64,000 bases of DNA, from assembly GCA_021018995.1 (NCBI GenBank), contig CM037593.1, forward strand, positions 14,660,088-14,724,087, in the 5' to 3' direction. The position numbers and the translations under genes were made by a program. Origin of the DNA: Chloranthus sessilifolius (Eukaryota > Streptophyta > Magnoliopsida > Chloranthales > Chloranthaceae). Positions 20,889 to 32,639 of this stretch are shown here, piece after piece; the stretch's first letter is position 1; every line of letters starts with the position of its first letter. A model generated the notes under the pieces. The model ran no database searches and was not told the origin of the DNA. It saw only the letters and a program-made list of their open reading frames with translations.

Positions 20889-21938
20889 TTGAAAGTTGTT
20901 ACAGTGCTGAGAAGTGGACGAGAGGTTGATAATCAAGTGAAAATGCCTGTGGAAGCTGATGAAGAAAGAGAAGCAACGAAAGAGAAAGAACCAGAGAAAA
21001 GAAAAGAGAAAGAAAAAGGAAAAGAAAAAGTAATAGAGAAAGAGTCTCCTCCAACTGTCCAACAAGGACGTGAGAGAGGACCGGAACTTGAAGCTGCACC
21101 CTATGTCCCAAAGGCACCATTCCCTGAGTGCCTAACTCCTCCATCTAAAATGGGAAAGGGACCGGCAAAAATGAAAGAAATCTTTGAAACATTCAAGCAA
21201 GTAAAGATAAATCTTTCATTACTTGAGACAATCAAACAAGTTCCTGAGTATGCCAAGTTTTTCAAAGATTTGTGCACTCGTAAGAGAAAGGCACGTAATC
21301 ATGTTTCAAAGAAAGTGTTCCTGACAAATCAAGTCAGTTCGATATTGCAATTGAAAACCCCACAGAAATTGAAAGACCCTAGAGTCCCAACTGTTCCATG
21401 TGTCATTGGTGGGCAACCAATTGGAAAAGCGTTATTGGATTTGGGAGCAAGTGTTAATCTAATCCCATACTCAATGTACGAGAAACTCAGATTGGGTTAA
21501 TTGAAACCCACGACAGTCACACTCCAACTGGCAGATAGATCAGAAAGAAGACCTAGGGGTATTATCGAGGATGTTTTGGTTGGAATAGACAAGTTTATCT
21601 TTCCAGTGGACTTTGTCGTTTTAGATATGGGACCACCTGTTAAATCAATTAATCAAGTCCCCATCATCCTTGGACGTCCGTTTCTCGCCACTGTCAACGC
21701 TTGCATTAATTGTCGCACGAGAGTCATGGACGTTTCTTTTGGGAACATGAAGGTTAGATTGAACATATTTCATGCGATGAATTATTTTCCTAACGAGGAT
21801 GAGGTCGAATGTTTTTACATCGATCAGATGGACGAAGTGGTGGATGAAGCATTACCATCGATGCTCACCAAAGAAGAATTTGAAACTGCTTTGTTAGCCA
21901 TCTACGATGACAAAGGATTTGAAAGGAAGCAGTCATAA
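20889..21938 (+). pseudogene. Gypsy Lys/Glu-rich linker and aspartic protease
   Basis: A highly charged linker (EKEPEKRKEKEKGKEK) at about 20970-21035 leads to VPCVIGGQPIGKALLDLGAS (about 21395-21455). DLGAS is the catalytic motif of plant gypsy proteases (DTGA in others). It continues NLIPYSMYEKL, a stop at 21498, then QLADRS...GIIEDVLV...VPIILGRPFLAT, the second conserved protease strand. The frame stops again at 21936. Confidence 0.85.
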
Positions 21939-21986
21939 GAGACGAAGTCGAGTTTATCATGTCCAGATGATAACTTATGTGAAAAT

Positions 21987-23863
21987 GTGACTAAGGTAGA
22001 ACCATTACCTATTGAGGTAAAGGATGTGCTGACTCCATCAAGTGAGCAGCCATCACCTGTGGAATTGAAACCATTGCCTAAGTCCCTCAAATATGCTTTT
22101 CTGGGACCTCGAGAAACGTTTCCGATAATAATTTCATCTACATTGTCGGAAGAACAAGAGAATGATTTGTTGAAAGTACTTAAAGAGCACAAGGAGGCCA
22201 TCGGATGGACTCTAGCTGATTTAAAAGGGATTGACCCATCAGTCTGTATGCACAAAATAAATCTAGAAGATGATAGTACACCATTGAGAGAACCGCAGAG
22301 GCGACTTAATCCGAACATGCAAGAAGTTGTTTTAAAGAAAATCATTAAGTTACTCGATGCTGGAATCATCTATCCGATCTCTGATAGTGAATGGTAAGTC
22401 CAGTCCAAATCGTTCCGAAAAAGTCCGGAATCACTGTGAAAGAAATTACTGAAGGAGAATTGGTCCCTACTCACGAAACTACTGGGTGGCGTGTCTGCAT
22501 TGATTATAGAAAATTGAACACAGCTACCAGAAAGGATCATTTTCCCCTTCCGTTCATCGATCAAATCCTCGAGAAGTTAGCAGGGCAAGAGTTTTATTAC
22601 TTTCTTAATGATTATTCGGGATACAATCAAGTGCCCATTTTTTCACCTGATCAAGAGAAAACGACATTCACGTGTCCTTACGGTACTTTTTCATATCGAA
22701 GGATGTCGTTCGGCTTATGTAATGCACTTGCTACTTTCCAACGATGTATGTTGGCCATATTTTCGGATATGATTGACAAGTTCATCGAGGTGTTCATGGA
22801 CGACTTCTCTGTTTTTGGGAAAACGTTTGGTTCTTGTTTGAAGCACCTTTCACAAGTGTTGCAACGTTATGTGGATTCCAAACTTGTTCTTAGCTGGGAA
22901 AAGAGCCATTTTATGGTTCAACAAGGAATTATTCTCGGGCATATTATTTCCAAGAAAGGAATCGAAGTTAATAAGGCTAAAATTAACCTAATTGCTAATT
23001 TGCCCCCACCGAAGAGTGTTCGACAAATTCGATCATTTTTGGGTCATGCAGGATTTTATAGAAGATTCATCAAAGATTTTAGCAAGGTGGCTAAACCATT
23101 GTGCACCCTGCTTGGCAAAGATCTTCCTTTTGATTTCGACGAGGATTGCATGAAAGCATTTTTGAAATTGCGTGAGCTCTTATCAAATGCACCGATAATC
23201 CAACCACCGGATTATTCTTTACCATTCGAACTCACGTGTGATGCATCTGATTATGCTATCGGAGTTGTCTTAGGGCAAAAGGTGAACAAATTACCTCACG
23301 TAATTTATTATGCTAGTAAGACATTGATCGATGCACAGCTTAACTACACCACCACTGAGAAAGAGTTGTTAGCTATGGTGTATGCTCTCGATAAATTTCG
23401 ATCTTATCTGCTTGGATCAAAAATAGTGGTCTTTTCAGACCACTCTGCATTAAAATATTTGTTAGCAAAGAAGGATGCCAAACCAAGATTGATCTGCTGG
23501 ATCTTGCTCCGTCAAGACTTCAATTTTGAAATCAAAGATAAAAAGGGAGTAGAGAATGTTGTGGCCGATCACTTGTCTCGCATTTTGCCTGAAGAATCAT
23601 TTGCACCTGAACCTATTCGGGACACTTTTTCGGATGAGCAATTAATGACAATTGATGCGACCGCTACGAAAGCTCCTTGGTTTGCCAATATCGTGAATTA
23701 TCTGGTCACTGGCAGAATCCCTACTGAATGGGGTAAGAATGATAAGCATCTCTTTTTCTCCCAGGTAAAATACTATTTCTGGGATGAACCATATTTGTTC
23801 AAATTCTGCTCAGATCAGATCATCAGGAGATGTGTACCGGAAGAAGAGCAACTAACGTCATAA
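21987..23863 (+). pseudogene. Gypsy reverse transcriptase and RNase H
   Basis: The fingers region (HKEAIGWTLADLKGIDPS, then LREPQRRLNP) is followed by a one-base frameshift at about 22396 between SDSEW and VSPVQIVPKK. It then runs WRVCIDYRKLN, SGYNQVPI, TFTCPYGTFSYRRMSFGLCN and the active site FMDDFSVFG (about 22793-22819), then the thumb KINLIANLPPPKSVRQIRSFLGHAGFYRRF. RNase H is recognised by LTCDASDYAIGVVLGQ, TTTEKELLAMVYAL and FSDHSALKYLL. Catalytic residues are kept. The frame ends at 23863, where integrase continues in another frame. Confidence 0.9.
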
Positions 23864-24963
23864 ATTTCTACCATGCTGGAGCTTGTGGAGGCCATTTCGG
23901 AGGACAGAAGACCACACAGAAAATCCTTCAAAGCGGATTCTACTGGCCCTCCATCTTTCGTGATGCTGCTCGATTTTGCAAAGAATGCCAAAGATGTCAA
24001 CAACTGGGAAACATTTCACGAAGAAATATGATGCCCCTTAATCCGATTTTAATTGTTGAAATTTTTTATGTTTGGGGGATTGACTTCATGGGTCTTTTTC
24101 CCCCATCTTTTGGGTATTCATATATTCTTTTAGTTGTTGACTACGTTTCCAAATGGATTGAAGTTGTGGCAACCCGTTCGAATGACCACAAAGTTGTGGT
24201 CAAATTTTTGAAAGAAAATATTTTTAACAGATTCGGGTTTCCACGGGCGATCATTAGTGATAGCGGATCGCACTTCTGCAACCGCCATTTTGCTACTTTA
24301 ATGAAGAAATACGGTGTCACTCACAAGGTCGCAACGCCGTACCATCCGCAAACTAGTGGTCAGGTGGAAGTGTCGAACCGAGAGATTAAACAAATTTTAG
24401 AAAAGACGATACGACTAGATAGAAGAGATTGGTCTAACCGGCTATCTGATGCTCTTTGGGCCTATCGTACCGCCTTCAAGACACCAATTGGAATGTCTCC
24501 GTTCAGAATTGTCTACGGGAAAGCTTGCCATCTTCCTGTTGAATTGGAGCATAAGGCATTTTGGGCTATCAAAAGATTTAACTTCGATATGCACGCGGCA
24601 GGATCAAATCGAAGGCTACAGCTGAGTGAATTGGAAGAGCTACGCTATGATGCGTATGAAAACTCCAAGATGTACAAAGAAAGGTACAACAAGCTGCATG
24701 ATGAGTCAATTTCTCGGAAAGAGTTTCACATTGGACAAAAAGTTTAGTTGTTCAACTCCAGACTTAAGCTCCACCCGGGGAAACTGAAATCTAGATGGGA
24801 AGGCCCGTTTCAGGTTGTTTCTATTAGTGCGCATGGTGCGATTGAGATCCGAAATCTCAAGGACAATCAAGTCTTCAAAGTCAATGGGCAATGTCTTAAA
24901 CCAATGTTTGAGCCGATGACCCAGTTCGGAATTGAGGCGATGCACCTCAGTGACCCAGATTAA
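23830..24963 (+). pseudogene. Gypsy integrase
   Basis: The zinc-binding H-H-C-C region is intact ([15 protein letters not shown], then FCKECQRCQ). The D-D-E core has [15 protein letters not shown] and [11 protein letters not shown], so the three acidic residues remain. A typical C-terminal part follows ([37 protein letters not shown], given here by its parts WAYRTAFKT and CHLPVE), then an in-frame TAG at 24745 and the GPFQVVS strand. It overlaps the end of the RNase H frame by a shift near 23830. Confidence 0.88.
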
Positions 24964-27011
24964 AGGAGTTGGACTCAGGTTTAGTTTAGGATTTAGGATT
25001 TCTCTTTTCATATGTTTAGTTCTAGAATATTAGTTTTTAGTTTAGTTTAGGTTATTTTTAATTTCCAAATTAGTGTAGCCACATTACCTTCAATATATTT
25101 TTGGTCATGTTCTAATTTGATGCATATATTCTCTGCACCTGATCTTTGTGTTGAGGTACTTTTCAACAGGTTTGGGGGTGCGCTACTTATTTCAATCAAT
25201 GAGGACAATGTCATTTTTAGGTTTGGGGGTATGATTCTCTATCTTGCGTCCTTTCTTTTTTTTTTTTTTATATGAAAAAAAATAATAATAATAATAAATA
25301 AAAATTTTTGAACCATCATACATGAATTATTTTTCAATAGTTTTCAAACTTTAGTTGATGATGCATGTGAATTTAATTTTGATAATATCAATGTCAGATT
25401 TTAAATGCTTGTATCTAAAATAATGAAGCTTAATGTGATATTTTGTGGGTAATTTTGATATTCATGTGTAGAACTTTTGCACTTATACCAAGCTAAGACT
25501 TAGAAATCGATGAACTGTTTTGAACGGTGACTCTTAGGTTCTTAGTGGCGACTAAACCCAGGAAGCTTTAGAGTTAATTTCCCGTCATTGATGAGTGAAT
25601 ACATAAACTCGGAGTTTTCTTCGAATACGAATTATTTTGAATAATCTCATACATTTTATTTTGGTTTGTGACTTTGCATGAAATCAAATTCATATTATTG
25701 TATTAGAACGTACTGTATATCTACTCAAGACAAATAGGCAAGGTTACCATCTTTTAAGGACATGATTGAAGGCCATCTTTGGCTCGTTTGTGCTTAAATA
25801 CCCCACCTCATATAAATTTATCCTTCTAGTACCCCTTTGAGCCCATTGAAAAAAGTTACCTTTATATATTCTTTGATAAGCCACGTTAACCTTTAACCCT
25901 TCACCATTTATGAAAATTTAGCTTTACCCTTTTTATTTCTGAGAAATTAGGAACAAGGGATGAAAATGAATGAAAAGAGAGTAAGTGGAAAGATACTGAG
26001 TTGTGGTGTTTACTGAGAGTGTATGGAAAAAATATAAAAGAAAAAGGGGGGAGAAAAAGAAAAAGAAAATTGTGAAAAATAATGAAAAATATGAGGTGCT
26101 TCAAGAAAAGGAAATTCAAAAGAAAAAGAAAGTTGAGAAAAATAGAAAAATAGTGAGAAAAATAGTGAGAGATTAGAAAAGAAAAAGAAGAGAAATAGAA
26201 TAATCAGAAGTTTGTTTCTTTTCCAATTTTTCAAAAATTTTGAATTCAAATTCCCATTCTTTCTTATCCTATCCTGAGCCCCATTACAACCCTACAAAAG
26301 ACCTTCATGATCTAATCTCGCATTTGTAACTGTCTTGTGGAGAGTAAATATGTGATACTTATGACACTTGATATGACATGCTTAGGATATACAAGTATCT
26401 ATTCTTATGAGATTTATTGTTGTTCATTGATTACATCGTATTTCATTTATCATGTGAGACCTTTTTGCTTGCTTTGAATTGGTCTCTCATATGTGTGCGA
26501 AAGTTTACCCATCATCGGAGTGATTTTATTTCGAGAGTATACTTAAAGTGAGGATTGAGTTGAGACAACAGATCCGACAGTTTTCCGTTTGGACTAGTTC
26601 CGAGATGGATGAATCTTGGTTTTGGTATGCACACACTTCACGTTTAGGCATGAATGGATGAATTATCTAATAATTTGAGCATTAGATTAATTTGAATTGA
26701 CACTAGCATGATTGACATGACATTAATATTTAAGATTGATGATTCACATATTGAAACAATTAATGTTTTTGTTTTTGAATAATATATATGTTATACAAAA
26801 AGTATGTTTTGAAAACTCAATTTTGTCGATGGTTTGAAATTTTTGGAAGTTTGTGGGTAACTTCACTGTAAACCCTCAGGAGACACAACTCCTCCACTAG
26901 GGATCACCTAGGGGTTTAAAGGCTTGTTGCGCAGGCTAAGTGCAATCGTGCTCCCTACGAAAGTGGTATTTATTTTCTTTAGTTTGCTTTGCTCGAGGAC
27001 TAGCAAAGTGT
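24964..27011 (+). other. Non-coding region after gypsy pol
   Basis: About 2 kb with no credible frame. Athila elements often carry an env-like gene here; I see none. Two copies of the polypurine core aggtttgggggt lie at 25168-25180 and 25219-25230, well before the true one at 27012. A purine-rich tract (26000-26190) creates Phe-rich minus-strand frames that I do not consider genes. Confidence 0.7.
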
Positions 27012-27024
27012 AGGTTTGGGGGTG
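27012..27024 (+). other. Gypsy polypurine tract
   Basis: aggtttgggggtg abuts the 3' LTR start TGATGAGTAG at 27025, the position of plus-strand priming. Confidence 0.8.
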
Positions 27025-28541
27025 TGATGAGTAGTGAAATATGATGATATTTCATCCCTAAATACCTACATTTAGCTATCCGATGAAGGCTATCTGATGA
27101 GATTTACTAGATTTAAAGTGTTTCAGGTAAATATAATCCAAGTGCAGAAAACAGTCTAAGAATTCCGAAAATGATGTCAAAACACTGCAACTTTGGGTCA
27201 TCGAGAACTTAGTGGGACTTGCAGCTCAATGTGGACCTTCAAAACGTCAGATTCAGGAAATTGCTAAAACATAAACATTATAGAGCTCGTCGTTAGCTTT
27301 CCAATGTCGTAAGAATCGCCTCAATCTGAGTTCGAGATAGAATGTTATGGCCGAAATACCGAGGCAGTATCTGATGCAAAGTTTGGTGAGAGTTCACGGA
27401 AATCTGGGAAGGTCGATCGAATGATAGAGTTTGAGACGGAAAAGGCTTCTTAACACAAATTTTTAAGGAGTTGATCGATTGACCCTATAAGGTCGATCAA
27501 TCGACCCTGACTTTTAGAGCTAGGACACTTCCGCGACGTGGGTGCTATATAAAGCCAAATCAAACACTTCGAGAAAGAGAATTTTTTTGGAGAATTTTGG
27601 AGGATTATTATTCATTATTATTATTTTTGGTTTTAGACTCCTCTGGGCATCTTTTTAAGAGTTCTTCTCTTCTCCTTCTTCTAGGGTTTGATCTGGGTAG
27701 ATTGTACTTAGAATTTGCACTGTCTCTCTTTTACATTCATAGATTATATTTAGGAAAAGGCATTATAAACAAAGATCTTTTGAAAGAAATGAAAAGAGGA
27801 ATAACTTTGAATGAACAAGGAGATCATACACCAAAGATGAGCGACTAAATTAGTTGATCGGGGAAGATGCGATCCCCAGATAAGTAGTAATTTTTTATGA
27901 TTAATACCGCAGTCTATTATTGTCATTATGGAATCGTTTTGCTAAAAGTTTATGTTATTGAAAATATATTAAATGCTTGTTATGACCGTTGATTGAGTGT
28001 ATCAACGGCTATAATCGCTGGATCTGGACCTGCAAACTGATCTAGGCTGCAGAGCGATTATGTACTTACTGTTATGGTCTAAACATCATGAGATACGCTA
28101 TGCTTCTTACATGACTCATACCGCAATGATAGGTTGAGTCATTATTTTTAGATAGGGTATGCCGGATTGATGATCATATTTTATTACGAATCATCTCTAT
28201 AAACGAATGATGGTGTGAATGATGCTTTAATGAAACTATGGGTTTTAATGATAGAAAAGGGGTACTAATCTGGGGTAGCATATTCCTTGATCATATTTAA
28301 ATACTGTTCTTAGATTCATCAACAATTAGTTGTTTAGATTAATTTATTTCTCTTGCATTTAGGAAAAGTGTGTTAAGTTTTTGATAAATTGAATTTGCCC
28401 TTGGGTACTTCCTTGGGGACGTTTTTAAATCTTTGAAAGAATTAATTAAAATTCATGTTTCCCTGTGGGTTCGACACCCTTGTTCTTGCCATACTACAAT
28501 AGATCTTGTGCACTTGCAAGGGTTACATTTAAAATTGATCA
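27025..28541 (+). repeat. Gypsy 3' LTR
   Basis: 1517 bp, same ends as the 5' LTR. It lacks about 57 bp of the dyad cluster (ggtcgatcga joins atgatagag directly at about 27420), the main reason it is shorter. Scattered base changes show the insertion is not recent. The hairpin ccgttgattgagtgtatcaacgg lies at 27986-28008. Confidence 0.9.
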
Positions 28542-28546
28542 GTGAG

Positions 28547-29218
28547 CATTGTATCTTCAGAAAATAGTGAAAGGTTAAGTTTAACACAGCAATTCACACT
28601 ACAAAAAGTACACTGGATTATATACATTCAAATGTATGGGGGGTCTTCAAATATTCCTTCTAAAGGTGGTGCGAGGTACTTCGTCTCCTTCATCGACAAT
28701 TACTCTCGGTATGTATGGATGTACATGATGAAGAGTAAGAATAAGGTATTGAAAATTTTCAAAAGATGAAAAATATTATTTGAGAACCAAACTGGAAGAA
28801 AGGTCAAGCAATTGAGAACCGATAATGGTGGCGAGTAAACCAGTAGACAATTTCAGGATTTCTATGAAGAGAACGGTATTGCTAGGCACTTTACAATGAG
28901 AAATACACCGCAATAAAATGGGATAACAAAACGCATGAATAGAATTATACTTAAAAAGGTAAGATGTATGTTATCCAATACAGGATTAGGTGGAGAGTTC
29001 TAGGCTTAGGCAGTCAATACGGCATATTATCTAGTAAACAGATCACCGTTTACGGTAATAGAGTGCAAGACTCTGATTGAGATGTAGTCAGGGAAACCTG
29101 CAGATTATAGTGCATTGAGGGTCTTTAGTTGTACAACTTACTATCATGTTAGAGATAGTAAAATTGACACAATAGCTAAGAAGGTGTCTTAGGGTATGCA
29201 GATGGCGTAAAAGGATAC
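28547..29218 (+). pseudogene. Copia integrase, inactivated
   Basis: Follows directly on the gypsy insertion. The first catalytic motif reads HSNVWG (Asp to Asn) in the ancestral frame. KGGARYFVSFIDNYSRYVWMYMM follows by its parts RYFVSFIDNYSRY and VWMY; then LRTDNGGE is followed by a stop, and the third motif reads NGITKRMN, with Glu changed to Lys. At least two of three catalytic positions are lost, and there are frameshifts and stops. Confidence 0.8.
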
Positions 29219-30290
29219 ATGCTATGGTGTCCCGAGCAAAATGAGATTATGATCAGCAGAGATGTGATAATTGATGAATCTGTTATGCGAACTTGTAGCA
29301 AACAGAGCAGGAAAATTAGAGAGGTGGTGGAAGATCAGTTTGAAGTGGAGTTAGAAACTCGTACAGTTATTACTTCAGAAAAATGTGTAGAAACAGTTGA
29401 GAGAGAGCCAGTGCAATTCTTAGAGGGTGGAAAACTCAAAAGGAATACTAGAGCTCCAATTCGCTACGGTTACGAGGATATGATCGCCTACGTCTTGGCG
29501 TTGTATGGCAACGAGCCATCTTCATTTAAGGATGCAATCAGTGGAAGATGTGTACGGGAATGGAAGGCTGCAATGGGTGAAAAGATAGATTCTCTTCACA
29601 AGAATCAAACTTGGGAACTGATGGAGTTACCTAAGGGTAAGAGAGCAATTGGGTGCAAGTGAATTTATAAGAAGAAAGAGGATTCTCCGATAAGTAGTAG
29701 TAAAAAACACGATTAGTAGCAAAGGGCTATGCACAAAAGGAAGGCATTAATTACAATGAGATGTTTTCACCGATCATGAAACACACTTCAATCTAGGTTT
29801 TATTGTTAATTGTAGTACAGTTAGACTTAGAGTTGGCACAACTCGATGTGAAAATGACATTTCTACATGGTGATTTGGAGGAGGAGATCTATATGAACCA
29901 ACCTAAGGGTTCAAGTCTCCTGGAGAAGAATGGTTGTGTACAAATTAAATAAATTATTATACGAGTGGAAGCAGTCGCCGAGACAGTGGTACAAGAGGTT
30001 TTACACGTTTATGGTGGGCCAAAATTATATTCGAAGTGAATACGACAATAGTGTTTACTTCAAAAGGATAGTGGATGGTTCACTCATTTATCTTCTCTTA
30101 TATGTTGATGACTTGCTCATAATTGCAAAGACCATGATGGAGATCAACAAGTTGAAATCTCAATTTGACATAGAGTTTGAGATGAAGGATCTAGGCGCAG
30201 CAAGAAAGATTCTTGGGAAGGAGATTCAGAGAAATAGAAGGAAAGGACAGTTGTGTCTGACACAGAAGAGTATCTAGAGAAGGTACTCTC
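29219..30290 (+). pseudogene. Copia reverse transcriptase
   Basis: The upstream linker SRDVIIDES and the start of the RVT_2 domain (WKAAMGEKIDSLHKNQTWELMELPKGKRAIGCK, by its parts EKIDSL and NQTWELMELPKGK) end at a stop at 29660. Several hundred bases with frameshifts follow. Then LYVDDLLI, the YVDD active site, lies at about 30101-30124 in the frame 29930-30277. Non-functional. Confidence 0.85.
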
Positions 30291-30960
30291 CCGGTTTAGG
30301 ATGGAGAACTCAAAGGCAGTGACTACTCTATTAGCAGCTCACTCTCATTGTTCGGCTAACATGTCTCCTACTACGGATGAAGAGCGTGAAGTCATGACTC
30401 GTGTTTCCTATGCAAGTGCGGTTGGTAGCTTGATGTACACTATGGTGTGCACTCGATCGGATATGTCACAGGCCGTTAATATGGTTAGCAGGTATATGGC
30501 TAATCCGGGTAAGAAGCATTGGCAGGTAGTGAAATGGATTATGAAATACCTATATGGTATCATTGATGTCGGATTGGTTTTTTGCAGTGGTACAGATCAT
30601 CAATTAAGCAGTTACGTAGATTCAAATTACATGGGTGATTTGGATAAGCGTCGGTCTACAACAGGATATGTGTTTATTCTATCAAGTGGTCCGATTAGCT
30701 GGAGGTCAATGTTACAGGCTACAGTGGCTTGTTCTACTACGGAGGTAAAGTAATTGGCAGTAACAAAGGTACTGAAAGAAGCATTGTGATTTCAGGGCTT
30801 AGTTGGTGATTTAGGGATCGCATAGAAAAGTGTTGACGTGTTCTGTAATAGTCAGAGTGTTATTTACTCAGTAAAGAATCACGTATAACACGTTTGTATC
30901 AGGCACATAAATATACAGTATCACTTCGTACGAGAAGTAATCAAAGATGACGAGATATCT
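30253..30960 (+). pseudogene. Copia RNase H and C terminus
   Basis: The frame contains YASAVGSLMYTMVCTRSDMS, MKYLYGI, YVDSNYMGDLDKRRSTTGYVF and ISWRSMLQ. These are the conserved copia RNase H motifs. It stops at 30751-30753, and the rest (NSQSVIYSVKN, YHFVRE) continues past stops. Confidence 0.85.
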
Positions 30961-31192
30961 TTAAAAGGTGAGTACGAAAGACAATCATCCGGATATGATG
31001 ACAAAGGTGATACCGGTGATCAAGTCTAAACATTATTTTGATTTGATCAATGTTCAACAGGTTTGAGCGCCCTTGAGGCCCTCAAACATGTTTAGCGATG
31101 ATCGGAGTGAGTACCTAGTGGCAGTAGCGAAACGAGTTTAGTGATGATCGAAAGAAAGAGTGCATAGTGAAGCTTAGAACCAGGTGGAGTAT

Positions 31193-31695
31193 TGTTATTT
31201 ATTGCTTTAACTTGGTTGGCTCGCTCGAGCAGACTTGGTTGTCGCTTGAGCAAGTTGGATCGCCCAAAAGTACCGGTGTAAGTTGCTCGAGCGACCAGTG
31301 CACTATTGTAAGGGTGATTTCTCTGATCTAAGTCGCTCGAGCGACCCGCGATGACCCAATTGCATTTACACTTGTATTTGGCTAGTTTCTCTTTTAGTAG
31401 AAGTAGGATTTGTGTTTTTTATATAAGGAAAAGCTCTTGGTCGAATTAGATGTGGTAAAATGTCTTAGTAAATCTATTTAGGATTTTGTGGAGAGCTTTG
31501 GTGAGACTCAAGTGTTCATGTATTCTTATGGAATCATCATTATAGTGAATCATCGTTGTCTGTAGACATAAGAAAATTGTCGAATCACGTAAATATTGTC
31601 TCTTGTGCGATTGTGTTTGATTTCCTTTTATTTTGCGTTCTGATTTTATCATTCATCTTGAGATCATAAGTTATTTTGAGAGCTTCTGCGCAACA
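31193..31695 (+). repeat. Copia 3' LTR
   Basis: 503 bp, TGTTATTTATTG...GCGCAACA, preceded by the purine tract ccaggtggagtat. GCTCGAGC-type dyads start at 31223, 31244 (imperfect), 31285 and 31335, ahead of the TATA-like tttatataagg at about 31419. It is the only complete LTR of this element. Confidence 0.85.
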
Positions 31696-31778
31696 CTTGT
31701 CTTGTCAAAATGTAATTTGAGTGGTTGTTTGATATGAATTTCATTTTTAAATTGTGAATAGAAATCTTTTTTTTATTT

Positions 31779-32517
31779 GAGTTTTTTGCAAATACCTCCC
31801 TATGTTATGCTGAAATTTCATAAAAATCCCTCAGTTATGCCTATTAACACTGCACCCCTTACTTTTATGTTTCCTTTATAAATACCCCCTGCCATTAAAT
31901 GACAATTAACTAGGCGTCATTTCTTTAATTAAATGATGCGTTTGCCCTTAACATTATATACAAAATAGTCATTGTATTTTTTCCAACTTTGACCACATTT
32001 TAAACGGTGGATAAGTATTGGATCATGCCCAAATTATTTGGGTCGAACATGATTGATCTCCTATAAGTTGCCATGTTACCCGATTTTCGATTTGGGTGTC
32101 CATGATGCTCACTTGACTCGTGGGTAGCGCTAAAATGTTATCCCCGTTGATACCATCCCGACCCTATCATCGTTACGAACTAACTGAGCAACATAGACAC
32201 AAAAATTGAAAATTGGGTAATACGGCAACTTAGAGGAGATCAATCATGTTCCATCCAAAAAATTTGGACAGAATCCGATGCTTATCCACCGTTTAAAATG
32301 CAATCAAAGTTGAGAAAAATGCAATGTCCATTTTGTATATAATATTAAGGGCAAATACGTCATTTAATTGAAGAAATGACGCCTAGTTAGCTGTCATTTA
32401 ACGGTAAGGGAGTATTTGTAAAGGAAACATAAAAGTAGGGGTGCAGTGTAAATAGATATGACTTAGGAGGTTGTATGTAATTTTAACATAACATAGGGGA
32501 GTATTTGCAAAAAATCA
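31779..32517. mobile_element. Mutator-type foldback MITE with 9-bp TSD
   Basis: 739 bp, almost all of it one long inverted repeat of roughly 340-bp arms (left ttttttgcaaatacctccc; right the complement of ttttttgcaaatactcccc) around a short centre near 32150. TTTTTATTT flanks both sides (31770-31778 and 32518-32526). A 9-bp duplication fits Mutator-like elements. No coding capacity. Confidence 0.8.
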
Positions 32518-32529
32518 TTTTTATTTTAT

Positions 32530-32625
32530 AGGTAATTGGACTCGAACCTAGACCTTAAGGTTGCAATATTGCTAACCTTCCGTTATGTTCCAAGCCCAAG
32601 CCCAAGCCCAAGCCCAAGCCCAATA
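32530..32625 (-). mobile_element. SINE-like fragment with (GGGCTT)n
   Basis: On the minus strand ggttagcaatattgcaacc then ggtctaggttcgagtcc resemble A and B boxes of a tRNA-derived SINE. Upstream lies a CCCAAG hexamer repeat (32590-32622, about five units, plus orientation). No tail or duplication was resolved. Confidence 0.4.
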
Positions 32626-32639
32626 GATGTCATTGAATG

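Larger units (their letters stand above)
16483..28541 (+). mobile_element. Ty3/gypsy retrotransposon, Athila/Tat-like, full length but inactive, TSD GTGAG
   Basis: 12,059 bp with two LTRs (16483-18056 and 27025-28541), a primer site, gag, pol in the order protease-RT-RNase H-integrase, about 2 kb of non-coding sequence after pol, and a polypurine tract. GTGAG flanks both ends (16478-16482 and 28542-28546). Termini are TG...CA. The RT box FMDDFSVFG, the long LTRs and the ttttttgcgccgctgccgggg primer region recall the Athila/Tat lineage (from memory of these families). Several stops and two frameshifts kill pol, and I see no env-like frame. Confidence 0.92.
14460..31695 (+). mobile_element. Ty1/copia retrotransposon, decayed, split by a gypsy element
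   Basis: Order on the plus strand: 5' LTR remnant, PBS, gag with zinc knuckle, protease, pre-integrase region, [12-kb gypsy insertion], integrase, reverse transcriptase, RNase H, polypurine tract and 3' LTR. The gag-protease-integrase-RT order defines copia. Without the insertion it is about 5.2 kb. Many stops and frameshifts show it is dead. The 5' LTR is shortened to about 190 bp of an original roughly 500 bp. It lies in CHX copy 2 intron 1, about 180 bp from exon 2. Confidence 0.85.

Noticed and set aside
20099..21144. Minus-strand frames within gypsy gag and linker
   Set aside because: Antisense to gag and the charged linker; Leu/Phe-rich only because the linker is Glu/Lys-rich.
25901..26249. 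Phe-rich minus-strand frames as an env-like gene
   Set aside because: Low-complexity purine tract read backwards; no signal peptide, conserved cysteines or env-like start after pol.
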